A stretch of 64,000 nt of DNA. Origin: Auraticoccus monumenti. GTDB taxonomy: Bacteria > Actinomycetota > Actinomycetes > Propionibacteriales > Propionibacteriaceae. The notes beneath the pieces were generated by a model. It was given only the letters and a program-made list of their open reading frames with translations. It was not told where the DNA came from and ran no database searches. The translations under genes and the position numbers were made by a program. The first letter of the stretch is position 1, and each line of letters opens with the position of its first letter. Positions 1-8,014 of this stretch are shown here, one piece after another. The DNA is taken from the NCBI RefSeq assembly GCF_900101785.1, contig NZ_LT629688.1, forward strand, positions 1,612,001-1,676,000. Direction: 5' to 3'.

Positions 1-147
1 GAGGGCGTCGTCGTCCTGAGGTTCCCGGACGCGGCGGCGGCCAGGGGCTGGTACCTCAGCGAGCAGTACCAGGAGGTGGTGCAGGACCGCCTCCAGGGAG
101 CGAGCTACCGGGCCGTGCTCGTGGACGGGGTGGACGCCGGAGCCTGA
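1..147 (+). CDS. DUF1330 family protein, C-terminal part (cut by window start)
   Basis: The first 48 codons read open into a TGA at 145-147. The peptide has the DUF1330 ending: a VVVLRFPD strand, an alanine-rich helix with GWYLSEQYQEVV, then a VLVDGVDA strand. DUF1330 proteins are small ferredoxin-like-fold (dimeric alpha-beta barrel) proteins of unknown role, about 95 residues long, so about half is missing. It converges on the GlxA-type regulator that ends 25 bases away. Confidence 0.7.
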   Translation, partial: EGVVVLRFPDAAAARGWYLSEQYQEVVQDRLQGASYRAVLVDGVDAGA

Positions 148-172
148 TCGAGCCCCGGGCTGACGGCGGTGG

Positions 173-1120
173 TCAGCTCCGCCCGGAGAAGGTGGCGCGG
201 TACTCCGAGGGTGACACCCCCAGGAGCCGGCGGAAGTGCAGCCGCAGGTTCGACCCGGTTCCCAGGCCGACCTGCTCCGCGACGCGGTCCACCGACAGTC
301 GGGTGCCCTCCAGCAGCTCGCGGGCGGTGTCGACCCGTGCCCGGAGGATCCACTGCAGCGGGGTGCTGCCGGTCTCCTCGGCGAAGCGGCGCAGGAAGGT
401 GCGGGGCGACATCTGCGCGTGCGCGGCGAGCCCGGCGATCGTGAGCGGCTCGTCCAGCCGCGTCAGCGCCCACTCGCGCGTCGCGGCGAGGGTCTCCCCG
501 TGGGTCGCCGAGCTGGTCCTCGGCAGGTACTGGGCCTGGCCCCCGCTCCGGTAGGGCGCGGTGACGAGCCCTCGTGCGATCTCGTTCGCCGCACCCACGC
601 CGAGGTCGCGCCGGACGATGTGCAGGCACAGGTCGAGACCCGCAGCGGCACCGGCGGAGGTGAGGACGGACCCCTCGTCGACGAAGAGCACGTTCGGCTC
701 CACCGTGATCTGCGGGTGCCGCTGCGCGAGCAGCTCCGCCGCGTCCCAGTGCGTCGTCGCCCGCAGACCGTCCAGCAGGCCGGCTTCCGCGAGGGCGAAG
801 GCGCCGTAGCAGATCGAGGCGATGCGTGCCCCGCGGGTTGCGGCGTCCCGGAGCGCGTCGCGCACCGCCACCGGTACCGGCCGACCCGCCGGGGCGTAGC
901 CCGGGACGACGACCGTGTCCGCCTCGGCGAGCGCGTCCAGACCTCGTGGGACCGCGTAGCCGAAGGACCCGTGGGACGGCACCGTCCCGGCGCTGACCCC
1001 GCAGGCCGACACCACGTAGGGGAACCCCGTCTCCGGGTGGAACACCTCCGAGGGGATCCCGACGTCCAGCGGGAGCGCCCCGTCGAGCACGAGGACCACC
1101 ACCCGGTGCGGTCGCTGCAT
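173..1120 (-). CDS. GlxA-family AraC-type transcriptional regulator with DJ-1/PfpI domain
   Basis: The N-terminal half (about residues 5-170) is a DJ-1/PfpI-like domain with the nucleophile-elbow motif SICYGAFALAEAG. The C-terminal 100 residues form an AraC double helix-turn-helix (MSPRTFLRRFAEETG, then a second HTH ending GVSPSEYR). The 315-residue length is normal for the family. These proteins are cytoplasmic DNA-binding regulators; the ligand cannot be read from sequence. The ATG at 1120 is chosen over an adjacent GTG at 1123 because GGAGG sits 6 bases upstream of the ATG. It follows the small membrane protein gene by 80 bases in the same direction and may share its transcript. Confidence 0.85.
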   Translation of the reverse strand: MQRPHRVVVLVLDGALPLDVGIPSEVFHPETGFPYVVSACGVSAGTVPSHGSFGYAVPRGLDALAEADTVVVPGYAPAGRPVPVAVRDALRDAATRGARIASICYGAFALAEAGLLDGLRATTHWDAAELLAQRHPQITVEPNVLFVDEGSVLTSAGAAAGLDLCLHIVRRDLGVGAANEIARGLVTAPYRSGGQAQYLPRTSSATHGETLAATREWALTRLDEPLTIAGLAAHAQMSPRTFLRRFAEETGSTPLQWILRARVDTARELLEGTRLSVDRVAEQVGLGTGSNLRLHFRRLLGVSPSEYRATFSGRS

Positions 1121-1200
1121 CACCCGCCTCCGATCCGGTCTCGTGCCGACCCGTCGTCAGCATGCTCGCACGTGCGGGCACCTCGGCCGGCAGCACCGGA

Positions 1201-1533
1201 TCACGTCTGGTCCTGCTCGCCGGGCAGGCGGGCGTCACGTCCGGGAGTCACCCGACCTCGACCGACGTCGCTCGAATGGCGCCAGGCCTGCGCCGCCATC
1301 AGGATGATGCACCCGGTGAGCGCGGCGATGACGACGGCATCGGTGGCCTGCCCGGAGCGGAGGACGCCGGCGACCACGAGCAGGGAGACGGCGAACGCAC
1401 CGACGCACAGGCCGACGTACAGCCGGTTCTGCACGCGCGCCCGGAGCGGTGGGTGGGCGGCGGTGCGGGCGTCCAGGAACAGGGCGATCATCAGCACCGG
1501 GACGACCTGCAGGGCGATCTCGTACAGAGCCAT
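1201..1533 (-). CDS. small hydrophobic membrane protein, 110 aa
   Basis: I recognise no family. About three transmembrane segments can be seen: EIALQVVPVLMIALFLDA, NRLYVGLCVGAFAVSLLVVA and DAVVIAALTGCIILMAAQ, followed by a polar, charged tail of about 28 residues. The ATG at 1533 has GAGGA 9 bases upstream. Its promoter (1584-1614) is one of five MerR-type promoters in the window and lies back-to-back with that of the CPBP protease gene, so the two divergent genes are probably co-induced. The assignment rests on hydropathy, start site and promoter rather than homology. Confidence 0.6.
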   Translation of the reverse strand: MALYEIALQVVPVLMIALFLDARTAAHPPLRARVQNRLYVGLCVGAFAVSLLVVAGVLRSGQATDAVVIAALTGCIILMAAQAWRHSSDVGRGRVTPGRDARLPGEQDQT

Positions 1534-1583
1534 CAGGGGGGTCCTCGATCTGGTCGGGTGGGGACGGACGTCGGTCCTCACCG

Positions 1584-1614
1584 ATCCAAGGGGGTGTTCC
1601 GGCCACAGGGTCAA
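1584..1614 (-). promoter_or_regulatory. MerR-type promoter of the small membrane protein gene (copy 1 of 5)
   Basis: Read on the minus strand, -35 TTGACC (1614-1609) is followed by exactly 19 bases and -10 TTGGAT (1589-1584). The spacer contains GTGGC-C-GGAAC, an imperfect dyad, then the conserved CAC. A 19-base spacer carrying a dyad is the hallmark of promoters untwisted by MerR-family activators. The same layout recurs at 1642, 3593, 9891 and 10984. Confidence 0.65.
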
Positions 1615-1641
1615 CCGTCGGGGTGCCCGCCGCCCCGGGAG

Positions 1642-1672
1642 TTGACCCTGTGCCGACGACACGGTGTCCGAT
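1642..1672 (+). promoter_or_regulatory. MerR-type promoter of the first CPBP protease gene (copy 2 of 5)
   Basis: -35 TTGACC at 1642-1647, a 19-base spacer starting CTGTG and containing ACAC, and -10 TCCGAT at 1667-1672. It is divergent from copy 1, whose -35 box lies 27 bases away, so one regulator could act on both genes. The inner dyad is less exact than in the other copies. Confidence 0.6.
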
Positions 1673-1701
1673 GGGATCTCCAGACCCGAGGAGATGACCT
1701 G

Positions 1702-2448
1702 ATGACCGTCGACGGCGCCACCCGCTCCCCCCACGACGCGTCCGCCCCCGACCCCGGCTCCCGCGCCCGGGTCGCCCGCCCCGGCTGGCCGGAGATCGCC
1801 GTCGGGGTGATCGCCCTGGTGGCGGCCGGGGCGGTCCTCCCGCTGGCTCGTCCGCTCACGGCGGAGATGGATCCCGTGGCCTACGGGCTCGTGCTGACCG
1901 CCTGGTCCGGGGTGGTGGGGCTGGTCGGCTTCACCGCGGCTGCGCTGGTCAGGATCCGCTCCTGGGCCGCGTTCAGCGTTCGCCGCACGACGTGGCGCTG
2001 GATGGCGATCGGGCTGGCGGGTGGCGTGGTCGCCTTCCTGCTCAAGGGCGTCCTCAACACGGTCGTCGTCACCGTGGCGGGATCCGACGCCGCCGACCCG
2101 CAGTCGGGCTACTACGGCGCGGCGGGTGGTGGTGTGCTGCCCCTGGTGCTGACCGTGCTCTTCCTCTCCGTGCTCACCCCGCTCGGTGAGGAGCTCTTCT
2201 TCCGCGGCGTGATCACCAACGCCCTGCTCCGCTACGGGGCGGTCGTCGGCGTCCTGTCCAGCTCGGTCGTCTTCGCCCTGTTCCACGGCATCAACCTCGC
2301 CCTCCCCTCCGCGCTCGTGGTGGGGATCGTGGCCGCCGAGGTGATGCGCCGCAGCGGGTCGATCTGGCCCGCCGTGCTGGTCCACGTGATCAACAACCTG
2401 GGCCTGCCGCTGCTGGTGCTGATCAGTGGTGCGACCGGTCCGGCGTGA
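1702..2448 (+). CDS. CPBP family intramembrane metalloprotease (paralogue 1)
   Basis: A 248-residue integral membrane protein with the CPBP (CAAX protease/bacteriocin-processing) motifs: LGEELFFRG (motif 1, catalytic Glu pair and Arg), VVFALFHGINLALPS (motif 2, His) and VLVHVINNLGLP (motif 3, His/Asn). Family members cleave within the membrane or act as chaperone-like scaffolds; the substrate is unknown. The ATG at 1702 follows GAGGAG at 1687-1692. It is clearly a paralogue of the gene at 3676, sharing the RPGW start, the VRIRS and RRTTWRW segments and nearly all of the C-terminal motif block. Both are behind MerR-type promoters. Confidence 0.85.
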   Translation: MTVDGATRSPHDASAPDPGSRARVARPGWPEIAVGVIALVAAGAVLPLARPLTAEMDPVAYGLVLTAWSGVVGLVGFTAAALVRIRSWAAFSVRRTTWRWMAIGLAGGVVAFLLKGVLNTVVVTVAGSDAADPQSGYYGAAGGGVLPLVLTVLFLSVLTPLGEELFFRGVITNALLRYGAVVGVLSSSVVFALFHGINLALPSALVVGIVAAEVMRRSGSIWPAVLVHVINNLGLPLLVLISGATGPA

Positions 2449-2616
2449 ACGGGGTCCTCACGGCTCTGAGGCGGGCGGGATCCGTGCTCCCGCTGAACCG
2501 GAGGAGCCCTCCGCCTGATGCGTAGCCTGGACCTGCTCACCACCAGGCCCGACACCGTTCGCACCGTGGTCTCGCAGGAGATCCGGTGACACCACCAGGA
2601 GAGGACAGGGACGCAG

Positions 2617-3543
2617 ATGCTGGCATGGACGACGACCCCCGGCGCGCCAGGGGGACTCACGCTCCGAGAGGTCCCCGACCCGGTCCCGCTCCACCACGAG
2701 CTGGTGGTGCGCGTCGAGGCGTTCGCTCCCAACCCCGGTGATCTCGCGATGGCGCCGACCCTGCCCGCGGGGTCGGTCCCCGGGTGGGACGGGAGCGGTG
2801 TGGTGCTCGCCGCAGCCGCCGACGGCCAGGGGCCCGGGGTGGGGGAGCGGGTCCTGTTCCTCGGTCTCGCCGGCGGGTGGGCGCAGCACCGGACGGTGCC
2901 GCACACGATGACCGCCGCGGCACCCGACGACGTGGCGTGGGAGCGCCTCGCCACGCTGCCGGTCCCGGCCACGAGCGCGCTGCGTGCCCTGCGGCGGCTC
3001 GGCTCGGTCCTGGGACGCCGCGTCCTGGTCGTGGGGGCGACCAGCGCGGTCGGCAGGATGGCCGTGCAGCTGGCGGCGCGGTCAGGGGCCGAGGTGGTGG
3101 CGGTGGCGCGGGACGAGCAGCAGCACGAGGCCCTCCGCGGGCTCGGGGCACGCGAGACCCACGCCTCCCTGGCCGGGGTCGGCGCCCGCGTCCACGGTGC
3201 GATCGACATCGTCGGCGGACACCACCTCGTCGACGCCTACGCCCTGCTCGAGCCCGGCGGGACGGTCATCGCCCTGGGGCACGCAGCCGGCGCGGACGAG
3301 CACTTCCCCTACGGGGCCTTCGTCGCCGACCCCACGACGGCCGACCGCTCGATCACGAGCTTCTTCCTCGGCACCGAACCCGGCCTGGCCGTCGAGATGG
3401 GGTACCTGGCGGCGGACCGGACGCTGGACGTCGGCGCCATCGACCTCCGGCCCTGGGCCGAGCTCCCGAGCTGGATCGAGGCAGCGGACCGACGACCAGC
3501 GGGACGGGTCGTCTTCCGGGTGGACCACACCGACCGTCCCTGA
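2617..3543 (+). CDS. zinc-independent medium-chain dehydrogenase / NADPH:quinone reductase-like protein
   Basis: A 308-residue GroES-like plus Rossmann protein. The N-terminal domain (1-110) has GWDGSGVV and GERVLFLG. The nucleotide-binding domain contains VLVVGATSAVGRMAVQLAA, an AxxGxxG-type NADPH motif. The cysteine/histidine set that binds structural and catalytic zinc is absent, as in quinone oxidoreductases (QOR/zeta-crystallin type). The start ATG has GGAGAGGA upstream. It lies between the two CPBP paralogues but has no MerR-type promoter; a TAGCCT at 2523-2528 could be its -10 box. The substrate is unknown. Confidence 0.8.
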   Translation: MLAWTTTPGAPGGLTLREVPDPVPLHHELVVRVEAFAPNPGDLAMAPTLPAGSVPGWDGSGVVLAAAADGQGPGVGERVLFLGLAGGWAQHRTVPHTMTAAAPDDVAWERLATLPVPATSALRALRRLGSVLGRRVLVVGATSAVGRMAVQLAARSGAEVVAVARDEQQHEALRGLGARETHASLAGVGARVHGAIDIVGGHHLVDAYALLEPGGTVIALGHAAGADEHFPYGAFVADPTTADRSITSFFLGTEPGLAVEMGYLAADRTLDVGAIDLRPWAELPSWIEAADRRPAGRVVFRVDHTDRP

Positions 3544-3592
3544 CCGACCCGCGGGACTCGTCGTGGTGCGGGTCCGGACCGGGGGCGGGGGC

Positions 3593-3623
3593 TTGACCCT
3601 GTGGTCGGAACACGCCCTTCCCT
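3593..3623 (+). promoter_or_regulatory. MerR-type promoter of the second CPBP protease gene (copy 3 of 5)
   Basis: -35 TTGACC at 3593-3598, a 19-base spacer with GTGGT-C-GGAAC followed by ACG, and -10 TTCCCT at 3618-3623. It matches copy 1 through TTGACCCTGTGG and GGAACAC. The start codon is 52 bases downstream of the -10 box. Confidence 0.65.
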
Positions 3624-3675
3624 GGGTGGAGGGACCCGCACCACCAGGGACGAGGTCGACGCCAGGAGGGGTGAC

Positions 3676-4401
3676 ATGACCCACGACACGCACGACAGCT
3701 CATCGCACGGGTCGACCGGACGCGATCTGCCCGAACGGCCCGGCTGGCTCGAGATCGTCGTCGGCCTGGGGGTGGCGGCTCTGGTGACGGGCGCACTCGT
3801 CCTCGTGGCCCCGGCCCTCCCGACCGACCCCGTGCTCCACGGGCTGACCCTGGCGGTGTGGTCCGTGGCCGTCGCCTTCCTGGGGTTCGGTGCCGCCGTG
3901 GTCGTCCGGATCCGGTCGCTGCGCCCCTTCGGGGTCCGCCGGACCACGTGGCGATGGGTCCTCGTCGGACTCGGGGTGGGAGTCGCCGCCTTCCTCCTCA
4001 AGGGTGTCGTCAACCTCGCGATCACCTCACTCACCGGCTTCGGCGAGGACGCTCAGGTCCCCTCCCAGGACGCCGCCAACGGCGGCGCGCTGGCGCTGGT
4101 GACCACCTTCGTGATGCTGTCCTTCCTGGTGCCCCTGGGCGAGGAGCTGCTGTTCCGCGGGGTCCTGATGCGCGGCCTGCTGCGCTACGGCGCCGTGGTG
4201 GCGGTCCTCGGCAGCTCCGTCGTCTTCGCGCTGTTCCACGGCTTCAACCTGGCCCTCCCGACCGCGTTGGTCGTCGGCATCGCCGCCGCGGAGGTGGCTC
4301 GACGTTCCGGGTCGATCTGGCCGGCGGTCGTGGTCCACGTCGTCAACAACCTCGGGCTCCCGCTCTTCGTCCTGCTGCTGGGTCTCGGCGGGGCGGTGTG
4401 A
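3676..4401 (+). CDS. CPBP family intramembrane metalloprotease (paralogue 2)
   Basis: A 241-residue membrane protein with LGEELLFRG, VVFALFHGFNLALPT and VVVHVVNNLGLP, the three CPBP motifs with all expected Glu, Arg, His and Asn residues. The ATG at 3676 has AGGAGG 8-13 bases upstream. Against paralogue 1 the N-terminal tail and the loop between segments 3 and 4 differ most, while the motif-bearing half is nearly the same, consistent with duplication around the intervening quinone-reductase gene. The promoter motif is also duplicated, so the regulatory region was copied or retained with it. Confidence 0.85.
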   Translation: MTHDTHDSSSHGSTGRDLPERPGWLEIVVGLGVAALVTGALVLVAPALPTDPVLHGLTLAVWSVAVAFLGFGAAVVVRIRSLRPFGVRRTTWRWVLVGLGVGVAAFLLKGVVNLAITSLTGFGEDAQVPSQDAANGGALALVTTFVMLSFLVPLGEELLFRGVLMRGLLRYGAVVAVLGSSVVFALFHGFNLALPTALVVGIAAAEVARRSGSIWPAVVVHVVNNLGLPLFVLLLGLGGAV

Positions 4402-4419
4402 GCCGGTAGCAGGCGGCGA

Positions 4420-4441
4420 GGTCCCGAACCTGTTCCGGACC
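4420..4441. terminator. possible bidirectional hairpin between convergent genes
   Basis: GGTCCCGAAC pairs with GTTCCGGACC with one mismatch and a 2-base centre, between the CPBP gene and the convergent TetR gene. There is no U-run, which is usual in this GC class, so the role as terminator is inferred from position and stem only. Confidence 0.35.
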
Positions 4442-4489
4442 GGGCTCCACCCAGGTGTCCACGCCGTGGTCGGCACCGCAGCCCGACTG

Positions 4490-5254
4490 CTAGGACATCC
4501 GCCCGCGGATGCGCGTCTCGATGCCGTCGAGGATGGTGTCGAGTCCGAACGCCAGGGCGTGCGCGGGGTTCTGCGCGGCGTCGAACGCCGACCCGACAGC
4601 ACTGCCGACCCGTGCGGCCACGACGAGGTCGTCGTCGGTCATCACCTGCTCCAGGACGGGGGCGACGACCCCCCACCAGTCGGCGTCGGACATGCCCGAC
4701 TCGTCCCGCGTGCTGGCCGAGCCCCGTCGCGCGCGAGCCGTCGCGTCGACCAGGCTCAGGATCAGGGTGAGGGCGGCGTCCATCTCGACGTCGGTGAGCC
4801 CGATGCCGTCGAGGGGGCGCAGCTCGGTCTCGTACTTGCGGCTCACGTGCGGCCCGACCGTCAGCCGGGACGGACGCAGGTCGAGCAACCACGGGTGGCG
4901 GGCGTACAGGTCCCAGTTGCGCTCGGCGATGAACCTCACCGCATCCCGCCAGTCGCCGACGCGGACCGCAGCCTCGACGTCGTCGTCGTAGAGCTCGGCG
5001 TAGACCGCGTCGAGCATCAGCGCGGTGAGGTCGTCCTTGCCGGGCACGTGCGCGTAGAGCGACATCGTGCCCACGCCGAGCCGTTCGGCGACCTTGCGCA
5101 TCGAGGCCGCGTCGAGCCCGTCGGCGTCAGCCACCTCGATGCCCGCCGCGACGATCGCCGAGAGGGAGAGGCCGGACCTGCCCGGGTTCGGGTGGTGCCC
5201 CCACAGCAGGTAGATGCTGCGGACCAGGTCGGGTGCCGGTGAACGTCCAGCCAC
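4490..5254 (-). CDS. TetR family transcriptional regulator
   Basis: A 254-residue protein with an N-terminal TetR helix-turn-helix (about residues 25-70; ASMRKVAERLGVGTMSLYAH) and a longer C-terminal ligand and dimer domain resembling the TetR_C tetracycline-repressor type. The GTG at 5254 is the first usable start after GGAGG at 5270-5266, an 11-base spacing that is a little long. It is divergent from the ABC exporter operon, and the shared 117-base region is packed with dyads, so it most likely represses that operon and itself. Confidence 0.85.
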   Translation of the reverse strand: MAGRSPAPDLVRSIYLLWGHHPNPGRSGLSLSAIVAAGIEVADADGLDAASMRKVAERLGVGTMSLYAHVPGKDDLTALMLDAVYAELYDDDVEAAVRVGDWRDAVRFIAERNWDLYARHPWLLDLRPSRLTVGPHVSRKYETELRPLDGIGLTDVEMDAALTLILSLVDATARARRGSASTRDESGMSDADWWGVVAPVLEQVMTDDDLVVAARVGSAVGSAFDAAQNPAHALAFGLDTILDGIETRIRGRMS

Positions 5255-5298
5255 GGTCGACGAGTCCTCCTGCGCGATCGGCGCGATGCCGTCCTTGC

Positions 5299-5353
5299 GA
5301 TACGCCGCAGCGTACCGTACGGTGCCGACGTACGCTGTACGATACGGCGTATC
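5299..5353. promoter_or_regulatory. nested dyads, probable TetR operator between regulator and ABC exporter
   Basis: GATACGCCG (5299-5307) is inverted exactly as CGGCGTATC (5345-5353). Between them lie the perfect palindrome CCGTACGG (5315-5322) and GTACGCTGTAC (5330-5340, one central mismatch). The segment is much richer in A/T than its surroundings. A TACGAT at 5338-5343 could be the -10 box of the ABC operon, inside the dyad. An 11-base string, GCGTATCGATT (5347-5357), recurs at 60162-60172. Confidence 0.6.
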
Positions 5354-5371
5354 GATTGAGGGGGAGCGCGA

Positions 5372-6373
5372 GTGGGCAGAGACGGGGACGACGTCGCTAT
5401 CGAGGCGCGAGGAGTGCGCAAGAGGTACGCCTCGGCGGGGGCCGGTGAGCCGGCTGCGCTGGAGGGGTTCGAGCTGACGGTGGCCCGGGGCAGCGTCCAC
5501 GGGCTCCTCGGGCCCAACGGGGCTGGCAAGACGACCGCGGTGCGCATCATGACGACGCTGCTCGACCCGGACGAGGGCGAGGTGCGGGTCGCGGGCCACG
5601 ACGTGGTCCGCGAGGGTCGCCAGGTCCGCCGGCGGATCGGGCTCGTCGGTCAGCACGCCGCCGTCGACGAGGAGCTGTCCGGCGTGCAGAACCTGATCAT
5701 GTTCGGTCGGCTCAGCAGGCTGTCGACCCGTGAGGCCCGCCGCCGGGCCTCCGAGCTGCTGGAACGGTTCGGGCTGGCCGAGACCGGGTCGAAGCGGGTC
5801 AGCGCGTACTCGGGCGGCATGCGCAGGCGGCTCGACCTCTCCGTCGCCCTCGTCGTGGACCCGCAGATCCTCTTCGTCGACGAACCCACGACCGGTCTGG
5901 ACCCAGCGGGCCGTCGTGACGTCTGGGACGCGATCCGCACCCTCGTGCGTGGCGGCACCACGGTCCTGCTGACGACGCAGTACATGGAGGAGGCCGACCA
6001 GCTCGCCGATCACATCTCGATGCTCGCCCACGGACGCGTCGTCGCAGGCGGGACCCCGGCGGAGCTGAAGGCACGGGTGGGCGACGACTGGATCGAGCTC
6101 GTGCCCCGCCGGGCGGCCGACGCCGCTCGGGTCGCCGAGGTCGTCGCCCCCTGGGCCAGCGGCAGCATCCACGCCGCGGACGGCCGGGTGCAGGTCCCGG
6201 TCGTCGACCGCACCGGCTCGCTCCTCGCGACCGCGGCCGCGCTCAGGGACTCCGGCATCGAGGTCGAGGACATCTCGATCCGCACCCCCACCCTCGACGA
6301 GGTGTTCCTCCAGCTCACCGGGTCGACCGCCGCCGACCCGCTCACCGACGAGACCGCGAGGAGCCACCCATGA
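5372..6373 (+). CDS. ABC transporter ATP-binding protein, DrrA-like
   Basis: A 333-residue ABC ATPase: Walker A GPNGAGKTT (about residue 49), Q-loop, signature YSGGMRRRLDLSVAL, Walker B ILFVDEPTTGLDP and a switch-region QYMEEADQ. The roughly 90-residue C-terminal extension ending TPTLDEVFLQLTG is typical of the DrrA/daunorubicin-resistance family. It pairs with the permease that overlaps it by four bases (ATGA) to form an exporter in the cell membrane. The GTG at 5372 follows GAGGGGGA. It is probably repressed by the divergent TetR protein and induced by an exported toxic compound. Confidence 0.9.
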   Translation: MGRDGDDVAIEARGVRKRYASAGAGEPAALEGFELTVARGSVHGLLGPNGAGKTTAVRIMTTLLDPDEGEVRVAGHDVVREGRQVRRRIGLVGQHAAVDEELSGVQNLIMFGRLSRLSTREARRRASELLERFGLAETGSKRVSAYSGGMRRRLDLSVALVVDPQILFVDEPTTGLDPAGRRDVWDAIRTLVRGGTTVLLTTQYMEEADQLADHISMLAHGRVVAGGTPAELKARVGDDWIELVPRRAADAARVAEVVAPWASGSIHAADGRVQVPVVDRTGSLLATAAALRDSGIEVEDISIRTPTLDEVFLQLTGSTAADPLTDETARSHP

Positions 6374-7194
6374 CCAGCCCCACGAGCACCCTGGACCGCC
6401 CGACCGACCAGCTCCGCCGGCTGCTGGCCGACACCTGGACGATCACCCTCCGCGACGTCACGCACTGGCGCAACCGGCCCGGGCTGATGGCCTTCGGCTG
6501 GTTGTTCCCCGTGCTCATGATGGCCGTCTTCATCGGCCTCCTCGGCGGTGCGCTCGGGATGGCCACCGGGGGTTCCTACCTCGACTTCGTGATGCCGGGC
6601 ATCTTCGCCATGACCATGTTCTTCGGGCTCGAGGGAACCATGATGGCCGTCTCGGCCGACGCCTCGAGGGGCGTCACCGACCGGTTCCGGTCCCTGCCCA
6701 TCAGCGGGCTGGCCGTCGTCGCCGGGCGGTGCGTGGCCGACATGGTCAGCTCCGTCGTCGGTCTCGCCGTCACCGTGCTCGCCGGGCTGGGGTTCGGGTG
6801 GCGCCCGGACGCCTCGGTGACCGCGGTCCTCGCCGCCCTGGTCGTCCTGCTGCTGCTCCGGTTCGCCATGCTCTGGGTCGGCATCTTCGTGGGGCTGCGC
6901 GTCAGGAGCCACGAGGGCGTCACGGCCGTCCAGGTCCTGGTCTGGCCGCTGCTGTTCCTGTCGAGCGTCTTCGTCGACACCAGCACGATGCCCCGGTGGC
7001 TGGGCACCATCGCCGACGCCAACCCGCTGTCCGCCACGGCGACAGCGGTCCGCCAGCTCCTCGGCGGTGTCGGGCCGGGTGGCCGGTCCTGGTTCACCGA
7101 GAACGCCGTGCTCCTGGCCCTCGCCTGCCCTGCCGTCCTCGTCGCGGTCTTCCTCCCGCTCTCGGCACTCGGCTACCGCCACCTCCGCCGATGA
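6370..7194 (+). CDS. ABC-2 type permease, DrrB-like
   Basis: A 274-residue membrane protein with about six transmembrane segments and the ABC-2 layout. A cytoplasmic N-terminus ends RDVTHWRNRPGL, the first segment is LMAFGWLFPVLMMAVFIGL, and the signature-like LWPLLFLSSVFVDTSTMP region is followed by NPLSATATAVRQLL. That last element is characteristic of the DrrB/NodJ class. It is translationally coupled to the upstream ATPase. The cargo cannot be deduced. Confidence 0.88.
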   Translation: MTSPTSTLDRPTDQLRRLLADTWTITLRDVTHWRNRPGLMAFGWLFPVLMMAVFIGLLGGALGMATGGSYLDFVMPGIFAMTMFFGLEGTMMAVSADASRGVTDRFRSLPISGLAVVAGRCVADMVSSVVGLAVTVLAGLGFGWRPDASVTAVLAALVVLLLLRFAMLWVGIFVGLRVRSHEGVTAVQVLVWPLLFLSSVFVDTSTMPRWLGTIADANPLSATATAVRQLLGGVGPGGRSWFTENAVLLALACPAVLVAVFLPLSALGYRHLRR

Positions 7195-7252
7195 CGTCCC
7201 GAGCGTCCGGGGAACCGGTGATCCCTTTGTCCCGCAACCCGGGGGAGACGAG

Positions 7253-7999
7253 GTGAGCGGCGAACGGACCTACCCGGTGCTGCCCTGCGCCGACCTGGAC
7301 GACGCGCTCGCGTTCTACAGCGCGCTCGGCTTCGTCGTCAGCTTCCAGCGGCGCCGCCCCAACCCCTGCGCCGTGGTGGAGCTGGACGACATCGCGATCC
7401 ACCTGTTCGCCATGGCCGGCTTCGACCCAGGGTCCTCCTACGGCAGCGCGATCATCACCGTCGCCGAACCCGGGGCGCGCCACGAGGCCTTCAGGGCCGG
7501 ACTGCGGGAGAGGTACGGCAAGGTCCCGGTCAAGGGCATCCCGCGGCTGCTCCCGCCGCGTCGCAAGGCCGGCACCGCGACCGGGTTCTCCGTCGTGGAC
7601 GTCGGCGGCAACTGGCTCCGCTTCTACCGGGACGGATCCTCCGACGACGACACCGCAGGACGGCGATCGGGCCTCGGCCGGGCGATCGACGTCGCCGCCC
7701 GGCAGGGCGACGCGCGCGGGGACGACGCCCAGGCGATCGCGGTCCTGGACGCCGGGCTCCTCCGGCACCCCGACGCGCCGCGGATCGAGGTGTTCGAGGC
7801 GCTGCTCTACCGCGCGGACCTCAGGGTGCGGACGGGAGTAGACGCGGCTCCCGACCTGGCCGCCGCGAGCGCGCTCCTCGCCGAGCACCGGCTCGGCGCG
7901 GAGGCCGAGCGGGCGCTGAAGCGGGCGGTCGAGACGGTACCCGTGGCAGAGCAGCAGCACCGGACCGGCAGGTCCGACGACGACGAGCGTCCCGGGTGA
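7253..7999 (+). CDS. VOC/glyoxalase-fold (bleomycin-resistance-like) protein with helical C-terminal extension
   Basis: A 248-residue protein. Residues 1-130 form a VOC domain (VLPCADLDDALAFYSALGF, VELDDIAIHLF, VVDVGGNWLRFYRDG). Residues 140-235 are alpha-helical and alanine-rich with a TPR-like feel (QAIAVLDAGLLRHP, VFEALLYRADLRVR). Some VOC proteins sequester drugs, but the cargo here is unknown. The GTG at 7253 follows GGGGGAG. It lies 58 bases after the ABC permease in the same direction and may belong to that detoxification operon. Confidence 0.75.
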   Translation: MSGERTYPVLPCADLDDALAFYSALGFVVSFQRRRPNPCAVVELDDIAIHLFAMAGFDPGSSYGSAIITVAEPGARHEAFRAGLRERYGKVPVKGIPRLLPPRRKAGTATGFSVVDVGGNWLRFYRDGSSDDDTAGRRSGLGRAIDVAARQGDARGDDAQAIAVLDAGLLRHPDAPRIEVFEALLYRADLRVRTGVDAAPDLAAASALLAEHRLGAEAERALKRAVETVPVAEQQHRTGRSDDDERPG

Positions 8000-8014
8000 G
8001 GGTGGAGGACGGCC

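Noticed and set aside
1124-1200. Promoter or small RNA between the GlxA-type gene and the small membrane protein
   Set aside because: A GCATGC and a CGCACGTGCG palindrome are present, but nothing places a start or end of transcription there.
2514-2560. A sixth MerR-type promoter before the quinone-reductase-like gene
   Set aside because: TGGACC with a CCTGG/CCAGG dyad is present, but the spacer elements and -10 differ from the other five; a simple TAGCCT -10 box is as likely.
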